A DNA stretch of 64,000 nucleotides from Ignisphaera cupida (GTDB lineage Archaea; Thermoproteota; Thermoprotei_A; Sulfolobales; Ignisphaeraceae). A program made the position numbers and the translations under genes. Shown here in pieces: positions 34,625 to 43,164 of the stretch. Within the stretch, counting starts at the first letter, position 1. Every line of letters begins with the position of its first letter. Location: assembly GCF_030186535.1 (NCBI RefSeq), contig NZ_JASNVW010000003.1, positions 124,001 through 188,000 of the forward strand, written 5' to 3'. The notes beneath the pieces were generated by a model. The model ran no database searches and was not told where the DNA came from. It saw only the letters and a program-made list of their open reading frames with translations.

Positions 34625-35023
34625 GTGCAAGTGTTGCGTAGAGAAGCTTTTATGTGGTTAAAGCAAGCAGAAAGTGATTTGAAAAAAGCTTTAAATGATT
34701 TAGTGACTGGTGATTGGGACTCGGCTGCTTTTTGGTCTCAGCAAGCAGCTGAAAAGGCTTTGAAAGCATTGTTGTTGGAGCATGGCCTGGTCTATAGAGG
34801 TCATGAATTGCTTGAAATAGCTAATCTTATTGAGAAGGAGTTGAATATTAATGTGGATGAGGTGAGGAATTTACTTAGAGATCTAACAATACATTATGTC
34901 ATATCTAGATATCCAAATGCTGCAAATGGTATACCAGCAGAGCTGTATACCAAGGATATTGCTGAATCTCTTGTGGAGAAGGCTAGAAGGGTGGTGGAAT
35001 GGGTAAAGCAATATCTGCATTAA
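34625..35023 (+). CDS. HEPN-domain protein, partner of the downstream MNT
   Basis: GTG 34625 starts a 132-residue HEPN protein: AFMWLKQAESDLKKALND, the core helix SAAFWSQQAAEKALKALLLE, active-site HGLVYRGHELLEIANL and a SRYPNAANG loop. The 3' end overlaps the NTase gene by 25 bases. Intact, same order as at 33250 and 17817. Confidence 0.87.
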   Translation: MQVLRREAFMWLKQAESDLKKALNDLVTGDWDSAAFWSQQAAEKALKALLLEHGLVYRGHELLEIANLIEKELNINVDEVRNLLRDLTIHYVISRYPNAANGIPAELYTKDIAESLVEKARRVVEWVKQYLH

Positions 35024-35346
35024 AGTCTCAGGAAATGGCATTGGAGAAGGCTAGAAAGGTTGTGGAGAAGGCTAAGATAATTTGCTTGAATCGTGGATGG
35101 AGATTGATAGCATCATACCTAGTTGGGAGCAGGGCCCGAGGAGACTACACTGTTGAAAGTGATGTGGACATAGTGCTTGTAGTCGATGGGTTAGAGAAGA
35201 TGAATAGACTAGAGAGGCTTGAAGCATTTAAATATGCTCTAGAACCTGGAGTAGATCTATTCATATACACACCTAGCGAGTGGTTTGGTGAGGAATCAGT
35301 ATGGATCAAAGAATTAAAAAAAGAAGCAGTAGAAATAAAACAATAA
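34999..35346 (+). CDS. MNT-type nucleotidyltransferase
   Basis: ATG 34999. The 115-residue NTase has IASYLVGSRARGDYTVESDV (about residues 37-56) with the DVDIVLVV strand, and a third acidic strand VDLFIY (about 84-89). The F in the common FGS motif is replaced by VGS. Coupled to the upstream HEPN toxin. Confidence 0.86.
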   Translation: MGKAISALKSQEMALEKARKVVEKAKIICLNRGWRLIASYLVGSRARGDYTVESDVDIVLVVDGLEKMNRLERLEAFKYALEPGVDLFIYTPSEWFGEESVWIKELKKEAVEIKQ

Positions 35347-35700
35347 ATAATTTAGCAGCAAAAACAAAACACACTCAAGAGAAAATCTTCTAGAACAATC
35401 TCTTTGTAGGATACAGCCTCTATGCTATTAACTAATATTTTGAAAATAATTCATCAAAATCATTTCTGATTTGCAATAGCAAAGTAAAACATTGCAATGC
35501 TCTTATAAAAAGTATGGATAATACCATTGTTAATAAATTCAAGAAGACTGAGGAAAAATCTGAGAAAGAAGCACTTAGTTCATTAAGCATCTAAAATTCT
35601 TTGCATTAAAGATCTCTTATTTAACATAATTATTGATACTTTGATTAATTCTAAAATGAGAATATTAACTAACATAATCACATAGTTATATGGTAATATA
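35347..35700. other. Intergenic region, no gene seen
   Basis: Very AT-rich, with short open frames of low complexity only. It ends where remnants of a VapBC operon begin. Confidence 0.45.
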
Positions 35701-35917
35701 ATGCAAGTGTATTTGTTTTAAAGGAATTCAAAGAATCATTAGCTAAGGAAAAAGGTGATAAGAATTGAAGCAATTTTCGCTAGATCTTTATAAAGAAGCT
35801 AAGTGTAATAGGGCTAAAGAATCCTTTAATGAATTCAGAAAATTGTTGTCTGAAGAGAAGCTGGAAAACATAGTTAAATCGAGTGAGAAATTCAGAAAAG
35901 GGTTTAAGATCCGATGA
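35701..35917 (+). pseudogene. VapB-like antitoxin, frameshifted
   Basis: Two frames join into an antitoxin. FVLKEFKESLAKEKGDKN (35712-35765) resembles the DNA-binding and helical start of a VapB. From TTG 35765 a second frame reads LYKEAKCNRAKESFNEFRKL, then EEKLENIVKSSEKFRKGFKI, the typical C-terminus with its R-F-x-x-G-F tail. Its stop overlaps the ATG of a VapC fragment (ATGA). A stretch between the two halves is missing or scrambled. Confidence 0.55.
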
Positions 35918-36000
35918 AGCTAATTGGTACAGGTGTATTGATTATTGATGATTTATTTCATTATGATGTTTTAGATGTTGGAGCCATAGCTTTATTTTAA
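35914..36000 (+). pseudogene. VapC N-terminal fragment
   Basis: ATG 35914 opens MKLIGTGVLIIDDLFHYD and stops at 36000. The pattern resembles a PIN toxin start (M-K-x-I-D-T-x-V-L-I), but the catalytic aspartate is a glycine here (IGTG). The rest of the toxin is absent; an MNT gene begins 66 bases downstream. Confidence 0.45.
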
Positions 36001-36065
36001 CTTTATTGTGTTGTATACTTTATAGTTGCTGTCTCAAGATTTTTGTAGTAGGTGTGTAGCTGATT

Positions 36066-36500
36066 ATGGTTTCGGGGTCTGAGGGTCGGAAGTGGCTGGT
36101 TGTGGTTGATACTCTTAGGAGTGTTGATTGGATAGGGTTAGGTGTTGAGTTGTTGATTCTTCATGGGTCTGTTTTGAGAAGTGAGACTCCTAGGGATATA
36201 GATCTTGTGGCTATAGTGAGTGATAATGTTGATGAGGATGATGTTGCTTTGAGAATTATGGAGTTTGTTGAAAGCAGATTTGGTTTGGAGGCTGATGTTT
36301 ATATTGTTAAGGATCCTGGTGATGCTAATTGCTTTTTGCTTTGGGAAGCTCTTCGCAATGGTGTAATAGTTTATCAGAAGTCTGTTGGTAGAGAGAAGCT
36401 TGTGAAGGCCATAAACATATGTTACGACTTTATGTTGTCGCGTGAGAAGCTTGGCTATACCGAGACATTGGTTAAACGGGTTATGAGGGATGCTACATAA
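36066..36500 (+). CDS. MNT-type nucleotidyltransferase
   Basis: A 144-residue NTase of the MntA type paired with HepT. The signature is LILHGSVLRSETPRDIDLVA (about residues 30-49), followed by the acidic strand LEADVYIV (about 76-83) and a longer C-terminal helical part (REKLVKAINICYDFMLSREK). In characterised MntA-HepT pairs the NTase AMPylates the HepT tyrosine. The coding frame overlaps the next gene by 11 bases. Its HepT-like partner is split by an insertion. Confidence 0.82.
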   Translation: MVSGSEGRKWLVVVDTLRSVDWIGLGVELLILHGSVLRSETPRDIDLVAIVSDNVDEDDVALRIMEFVESRFGLEADVYIVKDPGDANCFLLWEALRNGVIVYQKSVGREKLVKAINICYDFMLSREKLGYTETLVKRVMRDAT

Positions 36501-37184
36501 GAGACTTTTAGAGATAATAGCAGTGCACACAGATCTCTTAGAGAAGATAAGGGAGAGGAAAGTTGATTGGGATAATATCCTAGAGCTCTACTCGGTTCTG
36601 CACACGCTTCAGATACATGCTCAAGCAATTATAGATTATCTTCTACATACATGTGCAATCATAGGGGTTCTGGTTTCATTGCGGTTTGTGCTTGTTGATA
36701 TCTCCGCTTGCCTCATCACCCCCTATCCAGCCTCCTCACCCGCTCTTCGGGAGCCTGTCTCCCTCGAGCGAGTGGGGGGCTTCATAGAGGCCCTTCCTCC
36801 CCCTCGCAACTGCTCATAGAGTTCACAGTGGACTTCTCAAAATATTTACTATGGATAGAAAAGTTTATAAGAATTTCTGTATAGGATTTATATAAACAGC
36901 TATGAATAGACGTAAAACCCAAAACAGCAGCGAGAGGCATATCCTCTGAAACATCAATTAAATGTGTAGAAGAATTGAAAGGAAGAGGGGTAATCAGATC
37001 TGAGGATGCTGAATTCATAAAAAGAGTTGTGAGATTCAGAAACAACATACTAGTGCATGGATATGCCTCCATCGACATAGAACGTGTGAAAAGAGTTATA
37101 GAAACGAGGGGATATGCCAAGGCATTTCAAATCATAGAAGAGCTACATAAAAGGTTAGAGGAAAGTAAATTAGTAGATCCTTAG
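36490..37184 (+). pseudogene. HepT-like DUF86 HEPN toxin split by an insertion
   Basis: The first piece (36490-36665) reads a DUF86 N-terminus: EIIAVHTDLLEKIRERKVDW, then LHTLQIHAQAIIDYLLHTCA and II. After a 272-base insertion the gene resumes in frame at 36938 with GISSETSIKCVEELKGRGVI, and reaches the HepT active site RFRNNILVHGY (R-x5-H-x-Y) and stop 37184. Excision rejoins the codon GG|C with nothing lost. As it stands, the first piece reads into the element and stops at 36819. Confidence 0.85.
36666..36937 (+). mobile_element. Short non-autonomous insertion element, copy C
   Basis: 272 bases; the ends are fixed by the split DUF86 gene. Left end GGTTCTGGTTTCATTGCGG matches copies A and B, and the right end AAACCCAAAACAGCAGCGAG resembles theirs. 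The middle is GC-rich (a CCGCTC...GAGCG-type region) but has diverged from A and B, so this is a more distant member sharing mainly the ends. Insertion again lies after GG and before C, without duplication. Confidence 0.8.
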
Positions 37185-37301
37185 CAATGATTAAAAGTTT
37201 AAGATTTCATAGAGCTTGTGTTAATGGAAACACCCTCCACCTGTTTTATCAATAAACTTTATATACATCTGACTTAGTTAATTTGATGTGGTGAAATTGT
37301 T

Positions 37302-38162
37302 TTGAGCAAAGGTATTTGTGATGTTCATATTCATTCATGGGGAAAGGAAACTGCTGAGGATGTGGAGAAGGCATTTGATAAGGCAAATGTGGAAAAAGGT
37401 GCTATATTTTCTTATCACCCACATCTTCTAAGGGATGTGTGGACTCCTATTAGTGTTGAAGAATTTAGAAATTCCATAGTGCACATATCTGGTATTCAGA
37501 AGATGTTGAGTGGTAGAGTTTATGGATTTGCTTTTGTTGATCCACGCATGGTTAAAGATGTTAACGAGTTGGTTAAGTTGGTTGAGTGGGCTATTGCTGA
37601 TAGGGAGTTGAGAGGTGTTAAGATGATTCCAGCTGGTTGGTATCCCTATGAGGAATGGCTTTACCCCTTGTATGAAAAAATTGAGGAACTTAACGTTCCA
37701 ATACTTTTCCACTGTGGAATCTCCTGGGGATTTCCAGATTCCTCAAGATTTTGCAGACCAACACACTACGAAGCTCTTATGAAATTCAAAAAATTGAGAT
37801 TTGCATTAGCACATATATGCTGGCCATGGGTTGACGAAGCTCTTGCAGTTGGTGGCAGGTTTCTATATCCAACAAAATATGGCTGGATATCATCTCCGTA
37901 TGGAAGATCCCAGCTAATCATCGATATCTCGTCAGGTGCTCCAATGCAGTGGAAAATAGATGCACTGTTTAAAGCTATAACATATTTAGGTGCCGATATG
38001 CTTATATTTGGCTCTGATTGTGGTGTTGATGCAAATTGTATAAATGCAGCTGTTAATAGAGATTTAATGATTTTAAAAACAATTCTTGCTAGAAGCGATG
38101 AAGAAATAGAGAAGATATTTAGAAAAAATTTTGAGTGGTTTATTTCAGGCAAGCTGAGCTAG
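37302..38162 (+). CDS. Amidohydrolase-2 family metal hydrolase
   Basis: A 286-residue TIM-barrel hydrolase (PF04909). Metal ligands are visible: HxH in CDVHIHSWG (about 6-14), His in VPILFHCGISW (about 132-142), His in LRFALAHICWPW (about 167-178) and Asp in IFGSDCGVDAN (about 230-240). Members are decarboxylases or lactone/amide hydrolases; the substrate is unknown. TTG 37302 follows a GGTG ribosome site. It stands alone and marks the start of mostly intact chromosome. Confidence 0.82.
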   Translation: MSKGICDVHIHSWGKETAEDVEKAFDKANVEKGAIFSYHPHLLRDVWTPISVEEFRNSIVHISGIQKMLSGRVYGFAFVDPRMVKDVNELVKLVEWAIADRELRGVKMIPAGWYPYEEWLYPLYEKIEELNVPILFHCGISWGFPDSSRFCRPTHYEALMKFKKLRFALAHICWPWVDEALAVGGRFLYPTKYGWISSPYGRSQLIIDISSGAPMQWKIDALFKAITYLGADMLIFGSDCGVDANCINAAVNRDLMILKTILARSDEEIEKIFRKNFEWFISGKLS

Positions 38163-38198
38163 TTCATCTCTGAATTGCAAAAAGCAATGAACTGAAAT

Positions 38199-40040
38199 CT
38201 ATATAACTGTAACTGTTTTTGCTAGGTTTCTTGGCTTATCCGGGTCTAAGCCCTTTAGAGTTGCTGTGTAGTATGCTATTAGCTGTAGTGGTATGGCATA
38301 TGTTATTAGTCTTGTTTCCAATGGTGCTCTAGGCATTTCAATTACAACGTTGCTATACTTTTCTATGCTTCCACGAACCATGTTTTCAGGAGCTATTGTA
38401 GCTATCCATGCTTCTCTAGCCTTCATCTCCTCTATGTTTCCCTCAATAAGCTCATCTAGAAATCCTATGTAGATAAATATCACTGGATAGTCCTTGTCAA
38501 CAAGTGCTATTGGACCGTGCTTAGATTCTCCAGCTGGATAAGCCTCTGCATGTATATATGCAATCTCCTTGAGCTTTAGAGCGCCCTCCATAGCTATTGG
38601 AACACCAAAAACCCTGCCAAGATAGTATGCAGAGTGTTTTTGGAAAAGCTTGTTGGCAACTGCCATAGCTTTTCCCTGTGAAACACTAAGAGCTTTTTCA
38701 GCAATCTCATAACTCATTTTAATTCCATGAATCATAGCCTTTGAATCAACATTTATTGCAGAGCTTTTCTCAGCTAACTTAGCAATGATGTAGAGAAGTG
38801 TGAGAACTTGTGATGTGAATGTTTTTGTTGCTGCAACAGCTATTTCAGGACCTGCCCTCATAGATACTACATAGTCTGACTCTCTTGCAATTGTTGAAAA
38901 AGGATTGTTTACAATAGCAACTGTTTTAGCTCCTCTCTCCCTAGCTTCTCTCAAGGCAAGCAAAGTATCTATTGTTTCCCCAGATTGGCTAACACCAATA
39001 ACAACATCACCCCATTTAACAACTCTTGAAACAACTCTAAACTCTGATGATATCAAAGCCTCTGCATCTACACCAAGAAATCTTCTAAATGCTATAGCCC
39101 CTAAAAGAGATGCGTGATAAGATGTTCCAGCAGCTACTACATATATTCTCCTAGCATTTTCAAGAATCTTCAGAACCTCTGAAAGATCTTGTGTTTGAAG
39201 AGATGAAAATGTTTGTGCAAGTGCATATGGCTGCTCCATAATTTCTTTCAGCATGTAATGTGGATATCCACCCTTTTCAACATCTTGCATAAAGGAATCA
39301 ACAATCTTTAACCTGTTGTAGACATCAACCACAACCCCACTCAATGTTTCTATATGCACAGTGTTTGGAGATATGAAGCCAAGCTCACCATCATTTAGCA
39401 CTATAACCCTATTTGCAAACCTAATGAATGCTGCTATATCACTTGAGACAAAGTCTGCCTCTTCCCCAACACCAATAATAAGTGGGGAAACATTTCGAGC
39501 AAAAAATATTTTGTTTGGTTCATCAGCATCTATAGCAACAATTGCGTAAGAACCTCTAAGCATTGAAACAGCTTTTTTAAATGCATTAAAAGTTTTCATC
39601 CCACTTTTCTTGAAATGCTCAATTAGATGTGCAATAACCTCGCTATCAGTTTCACTAGAAAATGTGTGTCCATTGGCCAAGAGAAAGTTTTTTAAATCGA
39701 TATAGTTCTCTATGATCCCATTATGAGCAATGGCAATTCTTTTGCTGCAATCCATGTGTGGATGAGCATTGTTTTTAGATGGTTTTCCATGTGTTGCCCA
39801 TCTCGTATGGCCAATACCAACACTTGCTTCTATTGACAGCAATTCAGATGAGTTGAACAATTTATCAACAACACCAACATCTTTAATAACAACAATACTG
39901 TTTTGAGAAATAACTGCAATACCAGCTGAGTCATACCCTCTATACTCAAGCTTCTTCAAACCCTGTCTAAGAATTTCAACACAATTGATAGAGATGGAGG
40001 AGCCAGAAGCTTTTTTCACAACTCCTATAATGCCACACAA
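38199..40040 (-). CDS. glmS: Glutamine-fructose-6-phosphate aminotransferase (GlmS)
   Basis: A 613-residue GlmS. I take TTG 40040 as the start because the catalytic N-terminal cysteine must follow the initiator (CGIIGVV). The glutaminase domain (1-240) has LEYRGYDSAGIAV, TRWATHGKPS and HNGIIENY. Two SIS domains follow, with AAGTSYHASLLGA, SQSGETIDTLLAL and VFGVPIAMEGALKLKEIAYI. The C-terminus DPDKPRNLAKTVTV is the conserved GlmS tail. It makes glucosamine-6-phosphate for glycans. Confidence 0.95.
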   Translation of the reverse strand: MCGIIGVVKKASGSSISINCVEILRQGLKKLEYRGYDSAGIAVISQNSIVVIKDVGVVDKLFNSSELLSIEASVGIGHTRWATHGKPSKNNAHPHMDCSKRIAIAHNGIIENYIDLKNFLLANGHTFSSETDSEVIAHLIEHFKKSGMKTFNAFKKAVSMLRGSYAIVAIDADEPNKIFFARNVSPLIIGVGEEADFVSSDIAAFIRFANRVIVLNDGELGFISPNTVHIETLSGVVVDVYNRLKIVDSFMQDVEKGGYPHYMLKEIMEQPYALAQTFSSLQTQDLSEVLKILENARRIYVVAAGTSYHASLLGAIAFRRFLGVDAEALISSEFRVVSRVVKWGDVVIGVSQSGETIDTLLALREARERGAKTVAIVNNPFSTIARESDYVVSMRAGPEIAVAATKTFTSQVLTLLYIIAKLAEKSSAINVDSKAMIHGIKMSYEIAEKALSVSQGKAMAVANKLFQKHSAYYLGRVFGVPIAMEGALKLKEIAYIHAEAYPAGESKHGPIALVDKDYPVIFIYIGFLDELIEGNIEEMKAREAWIATIAPENMVRGSIEKYSNVVIEMPRAPLETRLITYAIPLQLIAYYTATLKGLDPDKPRNLAKTVTVI

Positions 40041-40133
40041 AGCTTTCCCCACTCTAACCCCAAGTATCTATAGCTAAACGCTTTTCAGTATCAAATGTGT
40101 TGAGAAGCCTTCTTATATTTATTTTGTTATTGT

Positions 40134-41759
40134 TTAGCATCTTGCTTTCCTCAGCACAATTACCAAACCTGTTGCAACAAGACTTGTTATTACAATTAAT
40201 AATAAGATGTTTTCTCTAACGCTATTCACATTCTCATGAAACATTGTTATTATTGTCGCTGTTTGTGTAACTGTCTTTTGTGTTGCAACTGTAACTGTGG
40301 TTGTTAGTAAAGGCGTTTTTGTTAAAGTTTTTTCAATTGTGCGATAAACTGTTGTTTCCACATTTCTTGTCACAGTACTTGTAATTGTTACGAATGCAGA
40401 TGCAGACACTGTTTGTGTAATTGTTGTGGTTTCAGTAAAGTTTTGTGGTAGTGTCACTATATTTATTTTTTCTATTGTTTGAGTTTGAACAATTGTCTGC
40501 TCAACTGTTTTTGTTATTGTTGTTGGCAATACCACTGTTGATGTTACTGTAGCAGTTTTTTCAACAGTTCTCGTTACTATGAATATTCTCATCTCAGTTA
40601 CTGTTCTATATCTTAATTGTATTGCAAGTTTTATTGAGTAGATACCCCATCCACTATTACCAGCTGGGCAAATACCTGTTGCAAAATAGAGGTTGTTCTC
40701 ATCGAAAGCCACATTGCCTAGTAGAAGATATTGACTGCAATACGTCGACTCATTCACTGTGTATGTGTATACCTCATTCAAATTAGAATCCAAAGCTGTT
40801 ACAACAACTTTTTGACCTGTTTGAATTACGTAGAGAACTCCCCATGCCCAAACAACTCTATCTCCATAGTATTTGCTTGAAGTAGCAACAAGATTATTGT
40901 TTTTATCAAGCTTTACAAAACCTGTAAATCTGTCTCCCATCAGACCATAGGTCAAAACATATTTATTTCCATTTCCATCAAAATCAATTGATATTGCATA
41001 TCCAGTTATGCTCTTGCTCAAAACTCTTACAGGCTCTTTATAGGTGAGATCCCTGTCAACATAAGCAATTAGAGCATACATCTCGCTTTCAACACCAACA
41101 ATCCATATCGCATCGCTTATCCTATCATACTTTATCTGGTAAATATAGTCACCAACTGGAGAAGGATTATAGAAAACTAATTTAACTAGCTCTAGCCTTT
41201 GATTGAATTTCGCTATGAACATTCCTCTATCAACACCCTTCACATAGAAACCACCAACATATATGTAAAGCCCATCTGTTGTAATTGATGATGCAAAACC
41301 TGTGATATTTGTTTTAAAATATTTCAACATGTTTAAATCCGGATCTAAAGAAATAATTACCACAGTTCCAAAATCAACAGCACTTGGAAATATGAGAACA
41401 CCTTCAACACCAACAACATATATTGTACTATTTAAAACAAGACAATCAAACAAAACATCTTCTCTAACAGTTGGGTTATACTGCCAAACCTTAACCAACT
41501 CACCATTATCTCTAAGCCTTTTCTCAATTCTATAACCAGAATTTATTTTTGTTGCATCATAGCCAACAACATATATGTAGTTTCCAAGCAGGCAAACAGA
41601 AAATGGTTTTTCATCTAGTGGAGATGGATTGCTATAAACAAACCAATTCAAATATAAAGAGCCTTGGGAAAAGACGTTGCTAGTTGCAAAAATGATTAGA
41701 ATTAGGATAGATACAGCAATAAGCAACAAACTTTTGTTGCTTATTATATGCATAGACAA
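40134..41759 (-). CDS. Thr-rich secreted beta-propeller-like surface protein
   Basis: A 541-residue protein. Residues 8-30 are a signal peptide (LLLIAVSILILIIFATSNVF). Residues 35-380 hold repeated beta-strand units (YIYVVGYDAT, IYVVGVEGV, YIYVGGFYVKG, IWIVGVESE) typical of a beta-propeller. Residues 395-510 are a Thr-rich stalk (TITKTVEQTIVQTQTIEK), probably glycosylated. A C-terminal span (ILLLIVITSLVATGLVIVL) and basic tail anchor it. It is likely exposed beside the S-layer. It diverges from the RHH gene over a shared TATA region. Confidence 0.75.
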   Translation of the reverse strand: MSMHIISNKSLLLIAVSILILIIFATSNVFSQGSLYLNWFVYSNPSPLDEKPFSVCLLGNYIYVVGYDATKINSGYRIEKRLRDNGELVKVWQYNPTVREDVLFDCLVLNSTIYVVGVEGVLIFPSAVDFGTVVIISLDPDLNMLKYFKTNITGFASSITTDGLYIYVGGFYVKGVDRGMFIAKFNQRLELVKLVFYNPSPVGDYIYQIKYDRISDAIWIVGVESEMYALIAYVDRDLTYKEPVRVLSKSITGYAISIDFDGNGNKYVLTYGLMGDRFTGFVKLDKNNNLVATSSKYYGDRVVWAWGVLYVIQTGQKVVVTALDSNLNEVYTYTVNESTYCSQYLLLGNVAFDENNLYFATGICPAGNSGWGIYSIKLAIQLRYRTVTEMRIFIVTRTVEKTATVTSTVVLPTTITKTVEQTIVQTQTIEKINIVTLPQNFTETTTITQTVSASAFVTITSTVTRNVETTVYRTIEKTLTKTPLLTTTVTVATQKTVTQTATIITMFHENVNSVRENILLLIVITSLVATGLVIVLRKARC

Positions 41760-41788
41760 AACTCCTTAGAGTAGAACTACTTCCAAAG

Positions 41789-41850
41789 ATATATAAAGCT
41801 TTATAAAGCCACATACACAAAATAACTCTGTAAAATTAGTTACATGTAAC
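41789..41850 (+). promoter_or_regulatory. Bidirectional TATA region and GTTACATGTAAC palindrome
   Basis: ATATATAAAGCTTTATAAAG (41789-41808) is symmetrical and can serve as a TATA box for both the surface-protein gene and the RHH gene. GTTACATGTAAC (41839-41850) is a perfect 12-base palindrome, followed at 41855 by a half site GTTACAT that runs into ATG 41862. Position after the expected transcription start suggests repression by the RHH protein itself. Confidence 0.55.
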
Positions 41851-41861
41851 TGGTGTTACAT

Positions 41862-42569
41862 ATGAGTGAGGAATTTAGAAAAGAGTTTGAGAGAATACTG
41901 AAGGAATTTGAGGAGGAGTTGAGGAATCTTCTAAATAGTGTTGAGAATCTTCTGAATAAGGGGGATGTGAGAGAGGCATATAGGCTTTGGAGAGAAAGGT
42001 CAAGAGAGATTATGAAGAGACTTAGAAAATCTCTTGAAGATCTTGAGGAGCTTGGTAGAGGTATTGATGAGAAAAGTCTTGGCGATGTTTTAGAGGATTT
42101 TAGAGAATCTGTTAAAAGCATTTTTGATGAGTTTTCAACACGACTTAACGAAATGTTTAAGAGGTTTAGAGGCTTTGGAACAGGTATTTTCATTTCCATT
42201 CCAGGTTTTGGTGAAAAGCCAAGAATTTTCGTAAAGTCTTTTGAGGATTTTGTTAAGTCTCTTGATAATGTTTTTAGGGAAATTGATGAAGCTATTGAGG
42301 AGGGTTTGAAGAGTGTTTCTAAGAAGATTACAGAAGTTGTTTCTGCTAGAATTGGGAGAAGCGAGCTTGAGATTATAGATAAGCTTATTGATATTGGTGT
42401 TTTTAGAAGTAGAAGTGAGGCTGTTGCATATTTTGTTAAGCGAGGTATTGAAGCAAATAAGGAGCTTATTGAGAAGGCGTTGGAAAGTGCGAAGAAGATT
42501 AAGGAGCTTCAAGAGTCTATAAAGAAAGAGTTTCAGGGTCTTGGGAAAGAGGAGGATAAAAAGGATTAA
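41862..42569 (+). CDS. Coiled-coil protein with C-terminal ribbon-helix-helix domain
   Basis: ATG 41862 is chosen over GTG 41853. The 235-residue protein starts with about 100 residues of charged coiled coil (EFRKEFERILKEFEEELRNL). A short Gly/Ile-rich stretch follows (GFGTGIFISIPGFG) and then a second helical segment. Residues about 165-205 look like an RHH unit (VSARIGRSELEIIDKLIDIG, then FRSRSEAVAYFVKRGIEAN). RHH at the C-terminus after a long coiled coil is unusual. Probably a DNA-binding regulator or nucoid-associated protein; targets unknown. Confidence 0.65.
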   Translation: MSEEFRKEFERILKEFEEELRNLLNSVENLLNKGDVREAYRLWRERSREIMKRLRKSLEDLEELGRGIDEKSLGDVLEDFRESVKSIFDEFSTRLNEMFKRFRGFGTGIFISIPGFGEKPRIFVKSFEDFVKSLDNVFREIDEAIEEGLKSVSKKITEVVSARIGRSELEIIDKLIDIGVFRSRSEAVAYFVKRGIEANKELIEKALESAKKIKELQESIKKEFQGLGKEEDKKD

Positions 42570-42572
42570 ACA

Positions 42573-43094
42573 TCATTTCCTTAACTGATTATATAAACCA
42601 GTTGCAGCCACAATAATCACAACTATAAATGACATTATGTGTGGCAAGCCCAATGCAACAAGGCTTTTATATATTAATGCAGAACCTGCTGCAACAAATA
42701 ACAGCGCCAAGACATAGTTGCTTAGAATATATATCAGTATTGAAAATATTATTGCAAGCAAAACTACAAGCACGAACTCTCTATTCCCAACAACACTTCT
42801 CACAACTATAGACGCCAGGGTGTATCCAAACACTATTGATAGTGCTGCTTTGAAAAATACAAAGCCTAGTGCAAATCCAATGGCTATGGCCAGCAACATG
42901 ATTATTATTGATAAAGCTATGCTGCCAAAAGCTCTATAAACATAAACATATGTTAGATAGCCTAGGACAGCTGCAAATGCTATTGAGGCTATGAACCTCG
43001 ATATTTGAAGACCCCAAAAACAAAGCACGATACCAATAACAGTAGCAATTATGTATGCAGGCACATCAACTACTAAAGACTGTGGATGAGGCAT
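42573..43094 (-). CDS. Multi-span membrane protein (DUF4203-like)
   Basis: A 173-residue protein with about six membrane segments: PAYIIATVIGIVLCFWGLQI, IASIAFAAVLGYLTYVYVY, IALSIIIMLLAIAIGFALGF, ALSIVFGYTLASIVV, VLVVLLAIIFSILIYILS and HIMSFIVVIIVAATGL. The pattern of Gly/Ala-rich repeated spans matches DUF4203/TM7-type proteins of unknown function. It converges on the RHH gene, the two stops four bases apart. Confidence 0.55.
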   Translation of the reverse strand: MPHPQSLVVDVPAYIIATVIGIVLCFWGLQISRFIASIAFAAVLGYLTYVYVYRAFGSIALSIIIMLLAIAIGFALGFVFFKAALSIVFGYTLASIVVRSVVGNREFVLVVLLAIIFSILIYILSNYVLALLFVAAGSALIYKSLVALGLPHIMSFIVVIIVAATGLYNQLRK

Positions 43095-43164
43095 TTAAAC
43101 CCCTTATATTGTTGCCCTAAGTAGTTGGTTTTAAGCTTATAAGCACGCAAAACACCAACAATAT

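Noticed and set aside
36490-36819. DUF86 frame running into element C as a real C-terminus
   Set aside because: The last 50 residues are encoded by the insertion, which is GC-rich and unrelated to DUF86.
2864-41850. Common regulon for GTTACC-NN-GGTAAC and GTTACATGTAAC palindromes
   Set aside because: The cores differ beyond GTTAC and the genes are unrelated; similarity may be chance.
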